In this document: piece by piece, positions 1-8,926 of the stretch | How the letters are laid out: each line of letters starts with the position of its first letter | Numbering within the stretch: the stretch's first letter is position 1 | From: Paenibacillus aceti | GTDB taxonomy: Bacteria; Bacillota; Bacilli; Paenibacillales; Paenibacillaceae | DNA length: 64,000 nucleotides | Assembly: GCF_003614185.1 (NCBI RefSeq) | Contig: NZ_KZ987724.1 | Span: 4,284,533-4,348,532, forward strand | Direction: 5' to 3' | Position numbers and translations under genes: made by a program | Notes under the pieces: model-generated | What the model was told of the DNA's origin: nothing | Seen by the model: only the letters and a program-made list of their open reading frames with translations | Databases searched by the model: none

Positions 1-82
1 AGTTTCGTATCCAGTTTTCAGGTGATCAAACATCTGAATGATTTTGAAGGAAGCTGTGATTCACAGCCAGCACAAAATCCCG

Positions 83-199
83 TTTGGTGGCGATAGCGGA
101 GGGGTTCCACACGTACCCATCCCGAACACGACCGTTAAGCCCTCTAGCGCCGATGGTACTTGGACCGAAGGGTCCTGGGAGAGTAGGAAGCTGCCAAGC
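83..199 (+). rRNA. rrf: 5S ribosomal RNA
   Basis: A 117-nt stretch matches the Bacillota 5S pattern. The ends TTTGGTGGC and GCTGCCAAGC can form helix I, and the conserved internal blocks CCCATCCCGAACACG, GTTAAGCCC and GCGCCGATGGTA are all present. The AT-rich 82 nt upstream look like a 23S-5S spacer, so a 16S-23S pair probably lies just left of the window. A terminator follows directly, so this is the operon's last gene. The ends may be off by one or two bases. Confidence 0.95.
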
Positions 200-204
200 G
201 ACAA

Positions 205-239
205 GAGCCACTGCCGATAATCCGGTGGTGGTTCTTTTT
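205..239 (+). terminator. rRNA operon terminator
   Basis: A 12-bp stem (205-216 with 223-234, including G-T pairs) has a 6-nt loop and is followed by TTTTT, six bases after the 5S gene. Confidence 0.85.
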
Positions 240-911
240 GGTTGTCTCGTAACAGAAACGAGTAACGTTATTCTGGCCCCTATAGTAGCTTGAAGTCCAG
301 ATGTAGCTCAAGTAGCGATAAAGCTGTGACTAGAACCGAATTAGCCTTGTTTTGGAGTAAATAGCGGTCTGTTGTTTCGTTAGAGTCAAATCCCCGGCTG
401 TATCCTCTAAAAGCCTGCAAAAATGCAGGAATTCTGCCCCTAATCGGCTCCAAGACGAACAATTCCTGCAATAATGCAGGTATTTTCTCCGCGCAGGCCT
501 GATTTCACAGAAAAAGAGGGAAAAGCCTGCACTTTTGCAGGTATTTGCTCGTAACAGATGGTTTTGGATGATAAAGCCTGCATATTTGCAGGAATTTCTC
601 AATCTACCATTAATGTAATCAAGTGCCCTTACGGAGAAGGCGGATTTGTCACCCATTAATCGAGAGAATCGAATACAATAGGAATAGGTACTCCATTAAA
701 CTCGATATTTCCTAAAAAAACAGCTTATTTGCTCATTTGAAGAATAGAATAGAGTAAATATAACGATAAGCTTGAAATAACTAATGTAACCTTTTTGTTA
801 CCGACAGCTATAGGACTATCGGTATAATTAACTTGGTGTCTTATTACTCAGGAAATTGAGCCTACTCATGAACTATGTCTGGTGGAGAATGATCATTTCA
901 AATATTACTGG
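240..911. other. Intergenic region after the rRNA operon
   Basis: No coding signal was found in about 670 bases. The left half carries a TTTCGTTAGAG element (about 374-386) and four CCTGCA-N4-TGCAGG palindromes. The right half is AT-rich and contains TATAAT at 823-828, which overlaps a quasi-palindrome (about 800-823, arms ACCGA/TCGGT). This could be the promoter and operator of the lipoprotein gene at 929, but no good -35 box lies at normal spacing. Confidence 0.5.
414..592. repeat. Cluster of four CCTGCA-N4-TGCAGG palindromes
   Basis: Four 16-bp units sit at 414-429, 465-480, 526-541 and 577-592. All have perfect 6-bp arms and a variable 4-nt centre (AAAA, ATAA, CTTT, TATT). They are spaced 51, 61 and 51 bp. 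Most are flanked by AAG or AATT on one side and AATT or TATTT on the other. Related clusters occur at 25408 and 47007. Confidence 0.85.
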
Positions 912-928
912 GTAAGGAGGAATATATA

Positions 929-1363
929 ATGTGGCAAATGAGAGTGAGATATTCCTTCTATGTGTTGGGGATGATCTTGATGATCCTTGTCATTGTGGGC
1001 TGTAGTTCCTCTAATTCCAATTCTTCTTCCTGGACGACCTTCGTAGGGGCATCGGTAGAGAAGAGCTTTCCCGTTCCGAAGGAAGCGGATCGGATAGAAA
1101 CTGCACCTAATAACTCGAAGATGGACTACGTACATTATTCCTTGTCTGGCTTGCAGGAGGATAGCGGCGTACCTCCGGCCTATCGGAAGATCATTAAGGA
1201 ATGGGGCTGGAACGAGAAGGTAGAAGAGGGCAAAGGCACGACGACAGTTTACGAGAAGGATAAATTGACTGTACAGCTTACGATCCATAATAATAGCTTC
1301 ACAGTGCTCGTTCCCAAGAAAGAAAGCAAGGCCGTCGTACAAGGCTTGGATAGCGGTTCATGA
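929..1363 (+). CDS. Small putative lipoprotein of unknown function
   Basis: The 144-aa product begins with a basic start and a hydrophobic stretch ending in a lipobox-like VIVGC at about residues 21-25, followed by a Ser/Asn-rich linker. This is the pattern of an exported protein that is lipid-anchored outside the membrane. AAGGAGG at 914-920, 8 nt upstream, supports ATG 929. The remaining ~110 residues are soluble and rich in Lys and Glu, and I recognise no domain in them. It stands alone between the rRNA operon and an insertion sequence, and synteny gives no hint of function. Confidence 0.75.
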   Translation: MWQMRVRYSFYVLGMILMILVIVGCSSSNSNSSSWTTFVGASVEKSFPVPKEADRIETAPNNSKMDYVHYSLSGLQEDSGVPPAYRKIIKEWGWNEKVEEGKGTTTVYEKDKLTVQLTIHNNSFTVLVPKKESKAVVQGLDSGS

Positions 1364-1543
1364 TCATGCGGATCAATCGGCAGCGATATTCTTACAGTTC
1401 TTACAGCGATGCATAAAGCAGCCTGTCCCCAGGAATCACGGGTGACAGGCTTTTCATTATGGCTTTAGCCAGTTGAGTGCGTGAAACGCGCGAAACAAAA
1501 AACCACCCGCTATGCGGGTGGAGGGATCGAGGGTTTGACCAAT

Positions 1544-1597
1544 AAGACCATCCCGATAGAATTGAGATGTTCAGGCTCAATTGAAAGGAATGGTCTT
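1544..1597 (+). promoter_or_regulatory. Hairpin over the transposase ribosome binding site
   Basis: An outer stem, AAGACCAT (1544-1551) with ATGGTCTT (1590-1597), encloses an inner stem AATTGAG (1560-1566) with CTCAATT (1576-1582). The AAAGGA ribosome binding site lies inside the structure and the ATG begins three bases after it. In IS200 a similar leader structure blocks translation of tnpA. The same role here is inference. Confidence 0.65.
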
Positions 1598-1599
1598 AG

Positions 1600-2073
1600 A
1601 TGGCAAACAAGAGCTATAGTCTAGCTCACACGAAGTGGATGTGCAAATACCACATTGTGTTCACCCCGAAGTATAGACGGAAAGAGATCTATAATCAAGT
1701 GAGGAAAGACTTAATCGAAATTTTCAAACGTTTATGTAAGTATAAGGGAGTGGACATCCTGGAAGGTCATATGATGCCAGATCATGTACACATGCTGGTA
1801 GCGATCCCCCCAAAGATAGCCGTGTCCACATTCATGGGATATCTGAAGGGGAAAAGTTCGCTAATGATCTTTGAAAAGCACGCGCAACTAAAGTATAAAT
1901 ATGGGAATCGAAAATTTTGGGCAGAAGGCTATTATGTAAGTACAGTGGGCCTAAATGAAGCAACCGTAGCAAAATACATTCGTGAACAAGAAGCACATGA
2001 CCAAGCAATAGATAAGTTGAGTGTAAAAGAGTACGAAGATCCGTTTAGCAGTAACAGGAGCAAAAAGAAATAA
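1600..2073 (+). CDS. tnpA: IS200/IS605 family transposase TnpA (Y1, HUH)
   Basis: The 157-aa protein has the size and layout of IS200-type TnpA, a single-strand DNA transposase that cuts and rejoins hairpin ends through a 5'-phosphotyrosine link. The HUH pair is visible at H62/H64 in PDHVHML. The likely catalytic tyrosine is Y126 in VAKYIREQE, matching Y127 of the Helicobacter IS608 enzyme. Other family motifs seen are YHIVFTPKYRR near the start and FWAEGYYVSTVG before the tyrosine helix. The frame is open and complete, so the enzyme may be active. Translation is probably limited by the hairpin over its start. Confidence 0.93.
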   Translation: MANKSYSLAHTKWMCKYHIVFTPKYRRKEIYNQVRKDLIEIFKRLCKYKGVDILEGHMMPDHVHMLVAIPPKIAVSTFMGYLKGKSSLMIFEKHAQLKYKYGNRKFWAEGYYVSTVGLNEATVAKYIREQEAHDQAIDKLSVKEYEDPFSSNRSKKK

Positions 2074-2238
2074 ACCAGTTTAACTGGTTAGTGAAAGTGA
2101 CAAATTACACTGAGCCTGAACAGATTTGTGGTCAGGCTAGCGTCTTTAGGCGCAGTTTGGCAACAGGGGGTTATACCCCAAGTGCAAACCACCCGTTGGA
2201 CGGGTGGTCATGATTTTAGTGAATTTAGATTAATCAAG

Positions 2239-2760
2239 TTAAGGCATATAATAGGAGGCATCTTGCGGGTTCAGCTTAATAATCCCGTCGCGAGGCTGTT
2301 TTCTGAAACGAATCAGCACGATCAGCCTAGGGGCCATAATCCAGAAATGCCAGAAAAATAAGGCCATCGTAAAAGAAACCGGCGACCACGGGATCAGAGC
2401 GAGAATAATGAGGCAACTGATCCAAGTCGTATAGTGCTGGGTGCGGCGGAAGTTAGGATAACTGACGAATTGCTCTGGCAAGTAGCCAATCCAGGGCATT
2501 CGCAGCCTAAAGTGCCAGCGCTTCTTATAGGAATGGCTGATAATAATTAGAACGGAACGGGTAATGACGAACTGAATCCACAATATAATGAAAAGCGCCA
2601 ATATAAAAGTAAAAATACTTGTCCAGGAAATGAATATAATTTCAGCCAACAGCCAAATGAAAGGAAGCGTAAGTAAGCCGCCGATCAGGGCTTTGGGGAT
2701 GGTAACTCTTTTGAGAAGCCTGTAGTTATAAAAGGTTGCGCTTCCGGACTCTGCAGGCAT
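2239..2760 (-). CDS. Membrane protein of unknown function
   Basis: A 173-aa protein is encoded on the minus strand. The start is supported by AAAGGAGGG about 15 nt upstream (read on the minus strand). It has two strong hydrophobic segments near residues 25-70 (with LTLPFIWLLAEIIFIS and ILALFIILWIQFVI) and two more around 113-150 (with ISCLIILALIPW). Basic, aromatic-rich stretches lie between, giving about four transmembrane helices. I recognise no family. It is transcribed toward the IS200 element, whose right end lies within 30 bp of the stop codon, and it appears intact. The location next to an rRNA operon suggests an accessory gene. Confidence 0.7.
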   Translation of the reverse strand: MPAESGSATFYNYRLLKRVTIPKALIGGLLTLPFIWLLAEIIFISWTSIFTFILALFIILWIQFVITRSVLIIISHSYKKRWHFRLRMPWIGYLPEQFVSYPNFRRTQHYTTWISCLIILALIPWSPVSFTMALFFWHFWIMAPRLIVLIRFRKQPRDGIIKLNPQDASYYMP

Positions 2761-2977
2761 GAGTGTGGACGACCCTCCTTTTTGTCATTAGAACTAAAAA
2801 AATGTAAATCCCTGATTAATATATCGGATGAAAGAAGAAAAAATTAAGATTTACTTACGTACAAACACAGTCATCAGGCTTCCGGCATATATATAAAGTA
2901 GGAATCTAACTATGAAAGGGTTTAAATAGTAGAATTTGTATCATACTGGTAGTAAAACGAACAAGGTGGGATCGCAT

Positions 2978-3163
2978 ATGGATGAGCTTACCGGGAACAC
3001 ATGTATCATTTGTGGAGAGACCAAGCAAGACGGCATTCATATCGTATCAGAATTTATATGTGATGCTTGCGAAGCGGAGATGGTCCATACGGATGTTCAG
3101 GAAGAGAAATATCATTTTTTCATCCATCAGATGAAGCAAATCTGGATGCAGAGAAATGCATAG
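2978..3163 (+). CDS. csfB: Sigma-G inhibitor Gin (CsfB)
   Basis: The 61-aa protein has a four-cysteine zinc-binding arrangement, CIIC (C9, C12) and CDAC (C28, C31), with an acidic C-terminal helix. This is the pattern of Gin/CsfB, the anti-sigma factor that binds sigma-G (and sigma-E) to prevent early or misplaced forespore transcription. In B. subtilis csfB also lies just upstream of the yaaO-tmk block, so synteny supports the call. I chose ATG 2978 because AAGGTGGG lies 8 nt upstream; an upstream TTG at 2936 would add 14 residues without a ribosome binding site. I could not identify a convincing sigma-F promoter. Confidence 0.85.
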   Translation: MDELTGNTCIICGETKQDGIHIVSEFICDACEAEMVHTDVQEEKYHFFIHQMKQIWMQRNA

Positions 3164-3227
3164 AAGCAAATTATTATCCCTTCTATTCCTTTATAATAAA
3201 AGATGGATGCTGGACTACTGTGTAGAG

Positions 3228-3260
3228 AGGACCTGATCTTAAGTGATGTCGGGTCCTTTT
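3228..3260 (+). terminator. Terminator after csfB
   Basis: A 9-bp stem, AGGACCTGA (3228-3236) with TCGGGTCCT (3249-3257), is followed by TTTT. Confidence 0.75.
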
Positions 3261-3343
3261 GTATTGCCCTGTCAGGCGATTAAACGGTAAAATGGAGAAA
3301 AAGAGCATCAGGAACTGCATGCGGGAAGGAATCGATATTAGCG

Positions 3344-4858
3344 ATGGCAGAAAATAAGCCACAGGCTCCGTTATATGATGCTCTGGTACATTACAGGGAG
3401 CGGAAGGACGCTTCCTTTCATGTGCCGGGTCATAAGGACGGACAAGCCTATCAGGATATAAATGAACAGATCGCCTTGATCAAGGCGATGGAGATCGATG
3501 CGACGGAGATTACAGGGACGGATGATCTACATCATCCCGAGGGAGTGATATTGGAGGCGCAGCAGCTTGCGGCGGAGTATTTCGGAGCCGCAGAGACGTT
3601 CTTCCTGGTTGGCGGCAGTACGGTCGGCAACCTGGCCTTGATCCTGAGCGTGTGCACCGCTCCAGGCGATGTGTTGCTCGTTCAGCGCAATATACATAAA
3701 TCCGTGATCCACGGATTAATGCTCGCTGGCGCGAACGCCGTGTTCCTCTCGCCGCAGATCGACGCGTCGAGCGGTCTGGCTACCATCCCGTCCGTGGAGA
3801 CAGTGCGTGAGGCCCTGAGCCGGTATCCCGGCGCCAAGGGACTGCTCGTCACGCACCCGAACTACTACGGGATGGGCACGGCCCTGCAGCCGTTAGCGCA
3901 GCTATGCCACGGCAGCAGCGTACCGCTGCTCGTGGATGAGGCGCACGGCGCGCACTTCGGATTGCACCAGCAGCTGCCTCCCAGCGCTCTCGCGCAGGGG
4001 GCGGACGGCGTGGTGCAATCCACGCACAAAATGCTGACCGCCATGACCATGGGCGCGATGCTGCATGTGCAAGGCGGTCTGCTCGACCGCAGCCTGATCC
4101 GGCAGCGGCTCGCCATGGTGCAGAGCTCCAGCCCTTCCTATCCGATCATGGCTTCGCTGGATCTAAGCCGCTGGCTGCTTCAAGCCAGCGGAGAGGAGCG
4201 ATTCGCGCAGGCATTAGACCTAGCCTCGCGACTCCGCCGCGATATCGCAGCCATGGAGCGTTTCGGTCTTGTCGAAATAGGCGCAAGCGGAGGAAGCGCT
4301 GCATATTCTATACAAGACCCGTTCAAGCTGGTGCTGTATGACGCGGCGGGCGCGCTTAGCGGCTACGCGCTGCAAGAAGCGTTGGAGGCGCTGGGCTGTG
4401 TTCCAGAGATGAGCGACGATCGCTATGTCGTGTTGGCTCTTGGACTCGGCACTTCGCAGCAGGATGCCGATCGTCTGCTTGCAGCACTGCGGCAGTTGAA
4501 TACTCAGTTGAATACTAATATTTCCACGTGGAACATCACAGATGAGCCGGACACTGCATCAATGCTTGAAGCTGATCGGGGTCAAATGGCTGCTAGCGTG
4601 TCGGCTCCCACTTTATTCAGTCTCAGGCCAGTAGCTGCGTCAGAAGTGGAGAAGATTCCCGTAGAGGAGAGCGCGGGGCGAAGAGCCGCGGAGATGGTTA
4701 TTCCGTATCCTCCCGGGATTCCTCTATTGTATCCGGGCGAGCGGATCACCGAGGAAGTAACGGCCGGGCTAATCCTGCTCAAGCGTTCCAAGGCGAAATG
4801 CCAAGGGGTGGAGGACCCTTCTCTTCATACCATCCGAGTATATCTAAGTAAAGAATAA
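3344..4858 (+). CDS. Orn/Lys/Arg decarboxylase family protein (YaaO-like)
   Basis: This 504-aa fold-type I PLP enzyme belongs to the SpeA/Cad group, cytosolic amino-acid decarboxylases that feed polyamine synthesis. The PLP-binding lysine is K229 in [11 protein letters not shown]. The cofactor-contacting motif [10 protein letters not shown] spans about 197-206, and the N-terminal FHVPGHKDG is typical of the family. A small C-terminal domain ends in [13 protein letters not shown]. It occupies the yaaO position upstream of tmk, and the two genes are 14 bp apart, suggesting co-transcription. The substrate (arginine, lysine or ornithine) cannot be read from sequence. The middle of the gene (about 3700-4100) is noticeably more GC-rich than its neighbours. 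Confidence 0.88.
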   Translation: MAENKPQAPLYDALVHYRERKDASFHVPGHKDGQAYQDINEQIALIKAMEIDATEITGTDDLHHPEGVILEAQQLAAEYFGAAETFFLVGGSTVGNLALILSVCTAPGDVLLVQRNIHKSVIHGLMLAGANAVFLSPQIDASSGLATIPSVETVREALSRYPGAKGLLVTHPNYYGMGTALQPLAQLCHGSSVPLLVDEAHGAHFGLHQQLPPSALAQGADGVVQSTHKMLTAMTMGAMLHVQGGLLDRSLIRQRLAMVQSSSPSYPIMASLDLSRWLLQASGEERFAQALDLASRLRRDIAAMERFGLVEIGASGGSAAYSIQDPFKLVLYDAAGALSGYALQEALEALGCVPEMSDDRYVVLALGLGTSQQDADRLLAALRQLNTQLNTNISTWNITDEPDTASMLEADRGQMAASVSAPTLFSLRPVAASEVEKIPVEESAGRRAAEMVIPYPPGIPLLYPGERITEEVTAGLILLKRSKAKCQGVEDPSLHTIRVYLSKE

Positions 4859-4872
4859 AGGCGGGACACATA

Positions 4873-5535
4873 TTGAAATTTGGAAATAGAGGAATGTTCA
4901 TTACGCTGGAAGGCGGTGAAGGATCAGGCAAGACGACGATGATCGGGGAATTGGCGACGATCCTCGAGGAACAGGGAATCCCGTATATTACGACCCGTGA
5001 GCCTGGCGGCATTGAGATCGCGGAGAAAATTCGCGCGGTTATCCTTGATCCGCAGCATACCGCTATGGACCCACGCACCGAAGCGCTGCTCTATGCAGCA
5101 GCAAGACGGCAGCATCTGGCCGAGAAGGTGGAGCCTGCATTAGCTGAAGGTACCTTCGTCATCTGCGACCGATTTATCGACAGCAGCCTTGCTTATCAGG
5201 GGTATGCCAGAGGGCTGGGGATTGAGGAAGTATTGTCGATCAATCTGTTTGCGACCCAGGGGCGGATGCCGGATATTACGTTTTATATGGATATTGAGCC
5301 TAGACTGGGCTTGGCGCGGATATCCGCGACCCAGGGGCGTGAAGTGAATCGCCTCGATTTGGAGAAACTGTCCTTTCACGAGCAGGTTCGTCAGGGATAC
5401 CAGCAGGTAGCCGCCATGTATCCAGAGCGCATTCAAGTGATCGATGCCTCCGGCTCCAAGCGAGAGGTAGCGGATATCATGAAAGCTCAACTTCTGAGGG
5501 GTATAGAGGAATTTGGGCGTTCTTTGTCAAAATAA
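4873..5535 (+). CDS. tmk: Thymidylate kinase
   Basis: The 220-aa enzyme phosphorylates dTMP to dTDP for DNA synthesis. Visible motifs are the P-loop GEGSGKTT (15-22), the nucleoside-binding TTREPGG, the DRF motif in [13 protein letters not shown], and a Lys-free LID segment with Arg residues in QGREVNRLD. The TTG start at 4873 has AAGGCGGG about 7 nt upstream; the next ATG (4894) lacks a spaced ribosome binding site. It begins the conserved tmk-darA-yaaR-holB-ricT-yabA run. Confidence 0.95.
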   Translation: MKFGNRGMFITLEGGEGSGKTTMIGELATILEEQGIPYITTREPGGIEIAEKIRAVILDPQHTAMDPRTEALLYAAARRQHLAEKVEPALAEGTFVICDRFIDSSLAYQGYARGLGIEEVLSINLFATQGRMPDITFYMDIEPRLGLARISATQGREVNRLDLEKLSFHEQVRQGYQQVAAMYPERIQVIDASGSKREVADIMKAQLLRGIEEFGRSLSK

Positions 5536-5599
5536 TAGAGTAGTCGGACAGAGATCAGTCATGGCATCTCGTCTGGTGAATCTGGTTCACACAAAATAA

Positions 5600-5941
<342 letters not shown>

Positions 5942-6015
5942 ACATATTTTAACTATAAATCTGCTTAGTATGATAGAATCATAACAATTAAGGTTAGATT
6001 GGCAGGTGATAGCTT

Positions 6016-6459
6016 TTGAAGATAGATCCGGGTTACAGGCCGCTGAATAGCCGTCTGGGCGTTAGCGATAACACGACCAAGCCGACGCAGGCCAAGAGCT
6101 TCGCAGATGTGATGCATAAGCATGGAGAGCAGGCCAGCAAGGAAGAACTGAACCGCAAATTCAAGGAGATCCAGCTACAGGGTGATCGCTTGGCGCGTTC
6201 AATGACGGTGCGGGAGCTAAAGGCCTACCGTCTATTGGTCAAGGGCTTCCTGGAGGACACGGTTCGTCGCGGAGTAGGCATTAAGGATTCCCGAGGCTGG
6301 GATCGCCGTGGCCGGGGTAAGCGTTACAAGCTGCTGGATGAGATCGACGCAACTTTATTGCAGATGGCTGATGAACTGCTGGAATCGGAGCAAGGGAAAA
6401 TTGAGCTTCTGCAGAAAATTGGCGAAATTCGCGGTATGCTCATCAATTTATGTTTCTAG
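6016..6459 (+). CDS. yaaR: YaaR family protein (DUF327)
   Basis: The 147-aa protein starts at TTG 6016 with AGGTGAT upstream. It has a flexible N-terminus followed by a long helical region rich in Lys, Arg, Glu and Leu, including RSMTVRELKAYRLLVKGFLE and the conserved YKLLDEID. This matches the DUF327/YaaR family found between darA and holB in spore formers. Its biochemical role is unknown. The gene ends 27 bp before holB, consistent with one operon. Confidence 0.88.
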   Translation: MKIDPGYRPLNSRLGVSDNTTKPTQAKSFADVMHKHGEQASKEELNRKFKEIQLQGDRLARSMTVRELKAYRLLVKGFLEDTVRRGVGIKDSRGWDRRGRGKRYKLLDEIDATLLQMADELLESEQGKIELLQKIGEIRGMLINLCF

Positions 6460-6486
6460 GAACACGATTAGAGGTAAGGAGACATC

Positions 6487-7467
6487 ATGGCTTTTAAAGA
6501 TATCATCGGGCAGGAGGCTGCTAAACAGCAGCTGCAGAGCAGTCTCCGCCGTCAGCAAATATCGCATGCATATATATTTAGCGGGCCACCGGGAAGCGGA
6601 CAGAAGGAAGTTGCTATGGCGTTTGCCCAGGCCCTGTTCTGTATTCAGGGAGGGGATGAAGCATGCGGGGAATGTCTGGAATGCCGGAAGGTGCAGCATG
6701 GCAACCACCCCGATTTGCACAATATCTCCCCGGATGGAGCGAGTATCAAGATCGAACAAATCCGCGATTTGCAGCGGATCTTTTCATATCGTTCGGAGAC
6801 GGGGAATCCGAAGGTATATATTATCGATGAAGCGGACAAAATGACCGTCCAGGCAGCGAATAGCCTGCTGAAGTTCCTGGAAGAGCCGCCATCTCCGGCT
6901 GTAGCGATCCTGCTATCCGATAATGGACGAGCTCTATTGCCGACGATTCAGTCGCGAGCCCAGTGGGTCTCCTTCATGCCGCTGGACCCGGACAGAATGC
7001 TGCAAATTTTAACCACAGAGGGATATCCTGTGAACCTGTCCAGATGTGCTGTCCAATTGGCAGCAGGACTCCAATCCTGCCGGGATTTACTTGACCAGAA
7101 TTGGTTTGCAGAAATTAGAAACGTAGTGTTACAATTAGGGAAGGAAACCGCTGGCCGTGGCGGATCTCCATTAATTACAGCGCAACAGAGCATATTCAAA
7201 GCCGGATTAGCTGAACATTTAGACGTATTGTTCAATCTTTTCCATTTATGGTTCAAGGACATGATTCAAGCGCTCTATCATAGACATGACCGAATCGTTT
7301 TCATAGATGAGCTGGAATTTATCACAAAGCATGCCTTTTCACGACCGGAAGGTCAGTGGATTCATGCGATGGAACTCGTGGCGGAAAGTAAGAAGAAACT
7401 GCGACAAAATATGAATGCCCAGCTTTGTCTTGAACAATTTCTGATTGGAGTAGACGAGCGTAATTAA
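6487..7467 (+). CDS. holB: DNA polymerase III subunit delta'
   Basis: The 326-aa AAA+ clamp-loader subunit helps load the sliding clamp on primed DNA. It opens with FKDIIGQEAAKQQL, has a zinc module from C52, C60, C63 and C66, the Walker B-like VYIIDEADKM, the sensor region NSLLKFLEEPP, and LLPTIQSRAQ. The P-loop reads GPPGSGQK, so glutamine (Q39) replaces the usual lysine. That fits delta', which acts as a rigid partner and need not bind ATP. TAAGGAGA supports ATG 6487. Confidence 0.93.
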   Translation: MAFKDIIGQEAAKQQLQSSLRRQQISHAYIFSGPPGSGQKEVAMAFAQALFCIQGGDEACGECLECRKVQHGNHPDLHNISPDGASIKIEQIRDLQRIFSYRSETGNPKVYIIDEADKMTVQAANSLLKFLEEPPSPAVAILLSDNGRALLPTIQSRAQWVSFMPLDPDRMLQILTTEGYPVNLSRCAVQLAAGLQSCRDLLDQNWFAEIRNVVLQLGKETAGRGGSPLITAQQSIFKAGLAEHLDVLFNLFHLWFKDMIQALYHRHDRIVFIDELEFITKHAFSRPEGQWIHAMELVAESKKKLRQNMNAQLCLEQFLIGVDERN

Positions 7468-7597
7468 ATCGGTGGCAGTACGTATCGTGTCAGACAGATA
7501 GATAAACTTTTCTCCCGATAAGCAGGGGTTTGATTACAAGTGATGGCCTTTATTCGAGGCCCACCAAGTTTTTATCGCTATACAAGGGGGTAAGTTT

Positions 7598-8398
7598 TTG
7601 TATACTGTAGTGGGTGTCCGCTTCAAGAAAGCGGGTAAAATATACTATTTCGATCCACTTGATTTTCCTGTTGAGAAGGAACATAGCGTTATCGTCGAGA
7701 CGGCGCGCGGGATCGAATACGGCAAGGTTGTGGTGGGCAAGAAGGTGGTTGAGGAATCCGACGTGGTTCTCCCCCTCAAGAAGGTGATCCGGATTGCAGG
7801 CGATGCCGATGCCGATATTGTTGAGGAGAATAAGCTTGCGGCAAAGAACGCGTTTGCCACATGTTTAAATAAAATCAAAGACCATGATTTGAAGATGAAG
7901 CTGGTCGATGTCGAATATACATTTGATCGCAACAAGATCATTTTCTATTTCACGGCAGAAGGACGGGTAGACTTTAGAGAGCTGGTGAAGGACTTGGCCA
8001 GTATCTTCCGTACCCGGATCGAGCTGAGACAGATCGGCGTCAGAGATGAGGCGAAGATGCTCGGCGGGATAGGCCCTTGCGGCCGGATTCTCTGCTGCTC
8101 TTCCTGGCTTGGCGATTTCGAACCTGTCTCCATCAAGATGGCCAAAGATCAGAGCTTGTCGCTCAATCCAACCAAGATCTCCGGTTTATGCGGGAGATTA
8201 ATGTGTTGTCTCAAGTTTGAGCATGATAACTACGAGAGTGTGAAGGAAGAAATGCCAACGGTGGGCAAACAGGTGATTACGTCCCTGGGAGAAGGCAAAG
8301 TCGTTGGAATCAATGCCGGTTCACGGACGGTGCATGTGCAGTTGTTCGAGGTTAATAAGGTCAAGGAGCTTTCATTAGACGACGTAGTTGTTAAATAG
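7598..8398 (+). CDS. ricT: PSP1-domain protein RicT (YaaT)
   Basis: The 266-aa protein is the RicT/YaaT member of the RicA-RicF-RicT complex, which binds [4Fe-4S] clusters and in B. subtilis affects RNase Y-dependent mRNA processing, Spo0A phosphorelay and competence. The PSP1 domain includes the cysteine cluster GGIGPCGRILCCSSW and SGLCGRLMCCLKFEH, the expected iron-sulfur ligands. It starts at TTG 7598 behind AAGGGGG. The gene keeps its usual place between holB and yabA. Its partners ricA and ricF are not in this window. Confidence 0.93.
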   Translation: MYTVVGVRFKKAGKIYYFDPLDFPVEKEHSVIVETARGIEYGKVVVGKKVVEESDVVLPLKKVIRIAGDADADIVEENKLAAKNAFATCLNKIKDHDLKMKLVDVEYTFDRNKIIFYFTAEGRVDFRELVKDLASIFRTRIELRQIGVRDEAKMLGGIGPCGRILCCSSWLGDFEPVSIKMAKDQSLSLNPTKISGLCGRLMCCLKFEHDNYESVKEEMPTVGKQVITSLGEGKVVGINAGSRTVHVQLFEVNKVKELSLDDVVVK

Positions 8399-8451
8399 TT
8401 AATAAATATCATAATTTTCAATATATTTGAGAATGACTCTGGGGTGGGAAC

Positions 8452-8817
8452 TTGGAGAATAAAGATATTTTCACTTATATGCAAGCGCTGGAAAAACAAA
8501 TAGCTAAAGTACACGGCGATTTCGGTACTCTTATGCTTGAGGTGAAGAAGCTGATGGAAGATAATCAGCAGCTCAGGCTCGAGAATGAGAAAATGCGAAA
8601 AGTGCTGAAGCAGGAGCAAGAGAAGGAACCTTCATCTTCCGATGACAAGAAGGATCGAGCGCAGTTGGAGGATAAGGATAATACCGATATCGTGGGAGAA
8701 GGATATGACAACCTGGCGCGTTTGTACCACGAAGGTTTTCATATTTGCAACGTATATTATGGACATTTACGTACAGAGGGCGATTGCCTGTTCTGCCTGT
8801 CTTTTTTGAATAAATAA
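8452..8817 (+). CDS. yabA: Replication initiation control protein YabA
   Basis: The 121-aa protein bridges DnaA and the DnaN clamp and restrains re-initiation. The N-terminal ~60 residues form a leucine-rich coiled coil ([20 protein letters not shown] onward), followed by an acidic linker. The C-terminal zinc module contains FHICNVYYG and DCLFCLSFL. The start is TTG 8452 with GGGGTGGG close upstream; spacing is short, so the exact start is less certain than the gene. A terminator follows directly. Confidence 0.92.
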   Translation: MENKDIFTYMQALEKQIAKVHGDFGTLMLEVKKLMEDNQQLRLENEKMRKVLKQEQEKEPSSSDDKKDRAQLEDKDNTDIVGEGYDNLARLYHEGFHICNVYYGHLRTEGDCLFCLSFLNK

Positions 8818-8821
8818 CGAG

Positions 8822-8851
8822 CCGTAGGGAGAGCTTCCTACGGTTTTTTTT
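8822..8851 (+). terminator. Terminator after yabA
   Basis: CCGTAGG (8822-8828) pairs with CCTACGG (8837-8843), followed by eight T residues. Confidence 0.9.
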
Positions 8852-8926
8852 AGATCAGACGATTATTCTATGGATGTATTTGTTCAGCTTCTATATAAAA
8901 TTGAACAGAAATGGACGAAAAAGTTG

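Larger units (their letters stand above)
1500..2212 (+). mobile_element. IS200/IS605-family insertion sequence, tnpA only
   Basis: A Y1 transposase gene is flanked by subterminal hairpins typical of IS200/IS605 ends. The left hairpin has 8-bp arms CCACCCGC/GCGGGTGG (1503-1510/1514-1521). The right has CCACCCG/CGGGTGG (2189-2195/2201-2207). No tnpB is present. Exact ends cannot be fixed because this family makes no target duplication. It sits between the lipoprotein gene and the convergent membrane-protein gene, and neither is interrupted. The element appears intact. Confidence 0.8.

Noticed and set aside
414-592. CRISPR-like regular repeats
   Set aside because: Units are 16-bp palindromes with variable centres and similar flanks, not identical repeats with unique spacers; no cas genes are near.
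330-656. Minus-strand frame across the CCTGCA palindromes
   Set aside because: It arises from repeats without stop codons; no start signal.
905-1342. Minus-strand frame opposite the lipoprotein gene
   Set aside because: The plus-strand frame has a strong ribosome binding site and lipobox; the minus-strand one has neither.
2074-2212. TnpB guide (omega) RNA at the IS200 right end
   Set aside because: No tnpB is present and tnpA-only elements normally lack such an RNA; only the structured tail is reported.
2793-2977. Sigma-F promoter for csfB
   Set aside because: A GCATA occurs but no matching -10 lies at the right distance.
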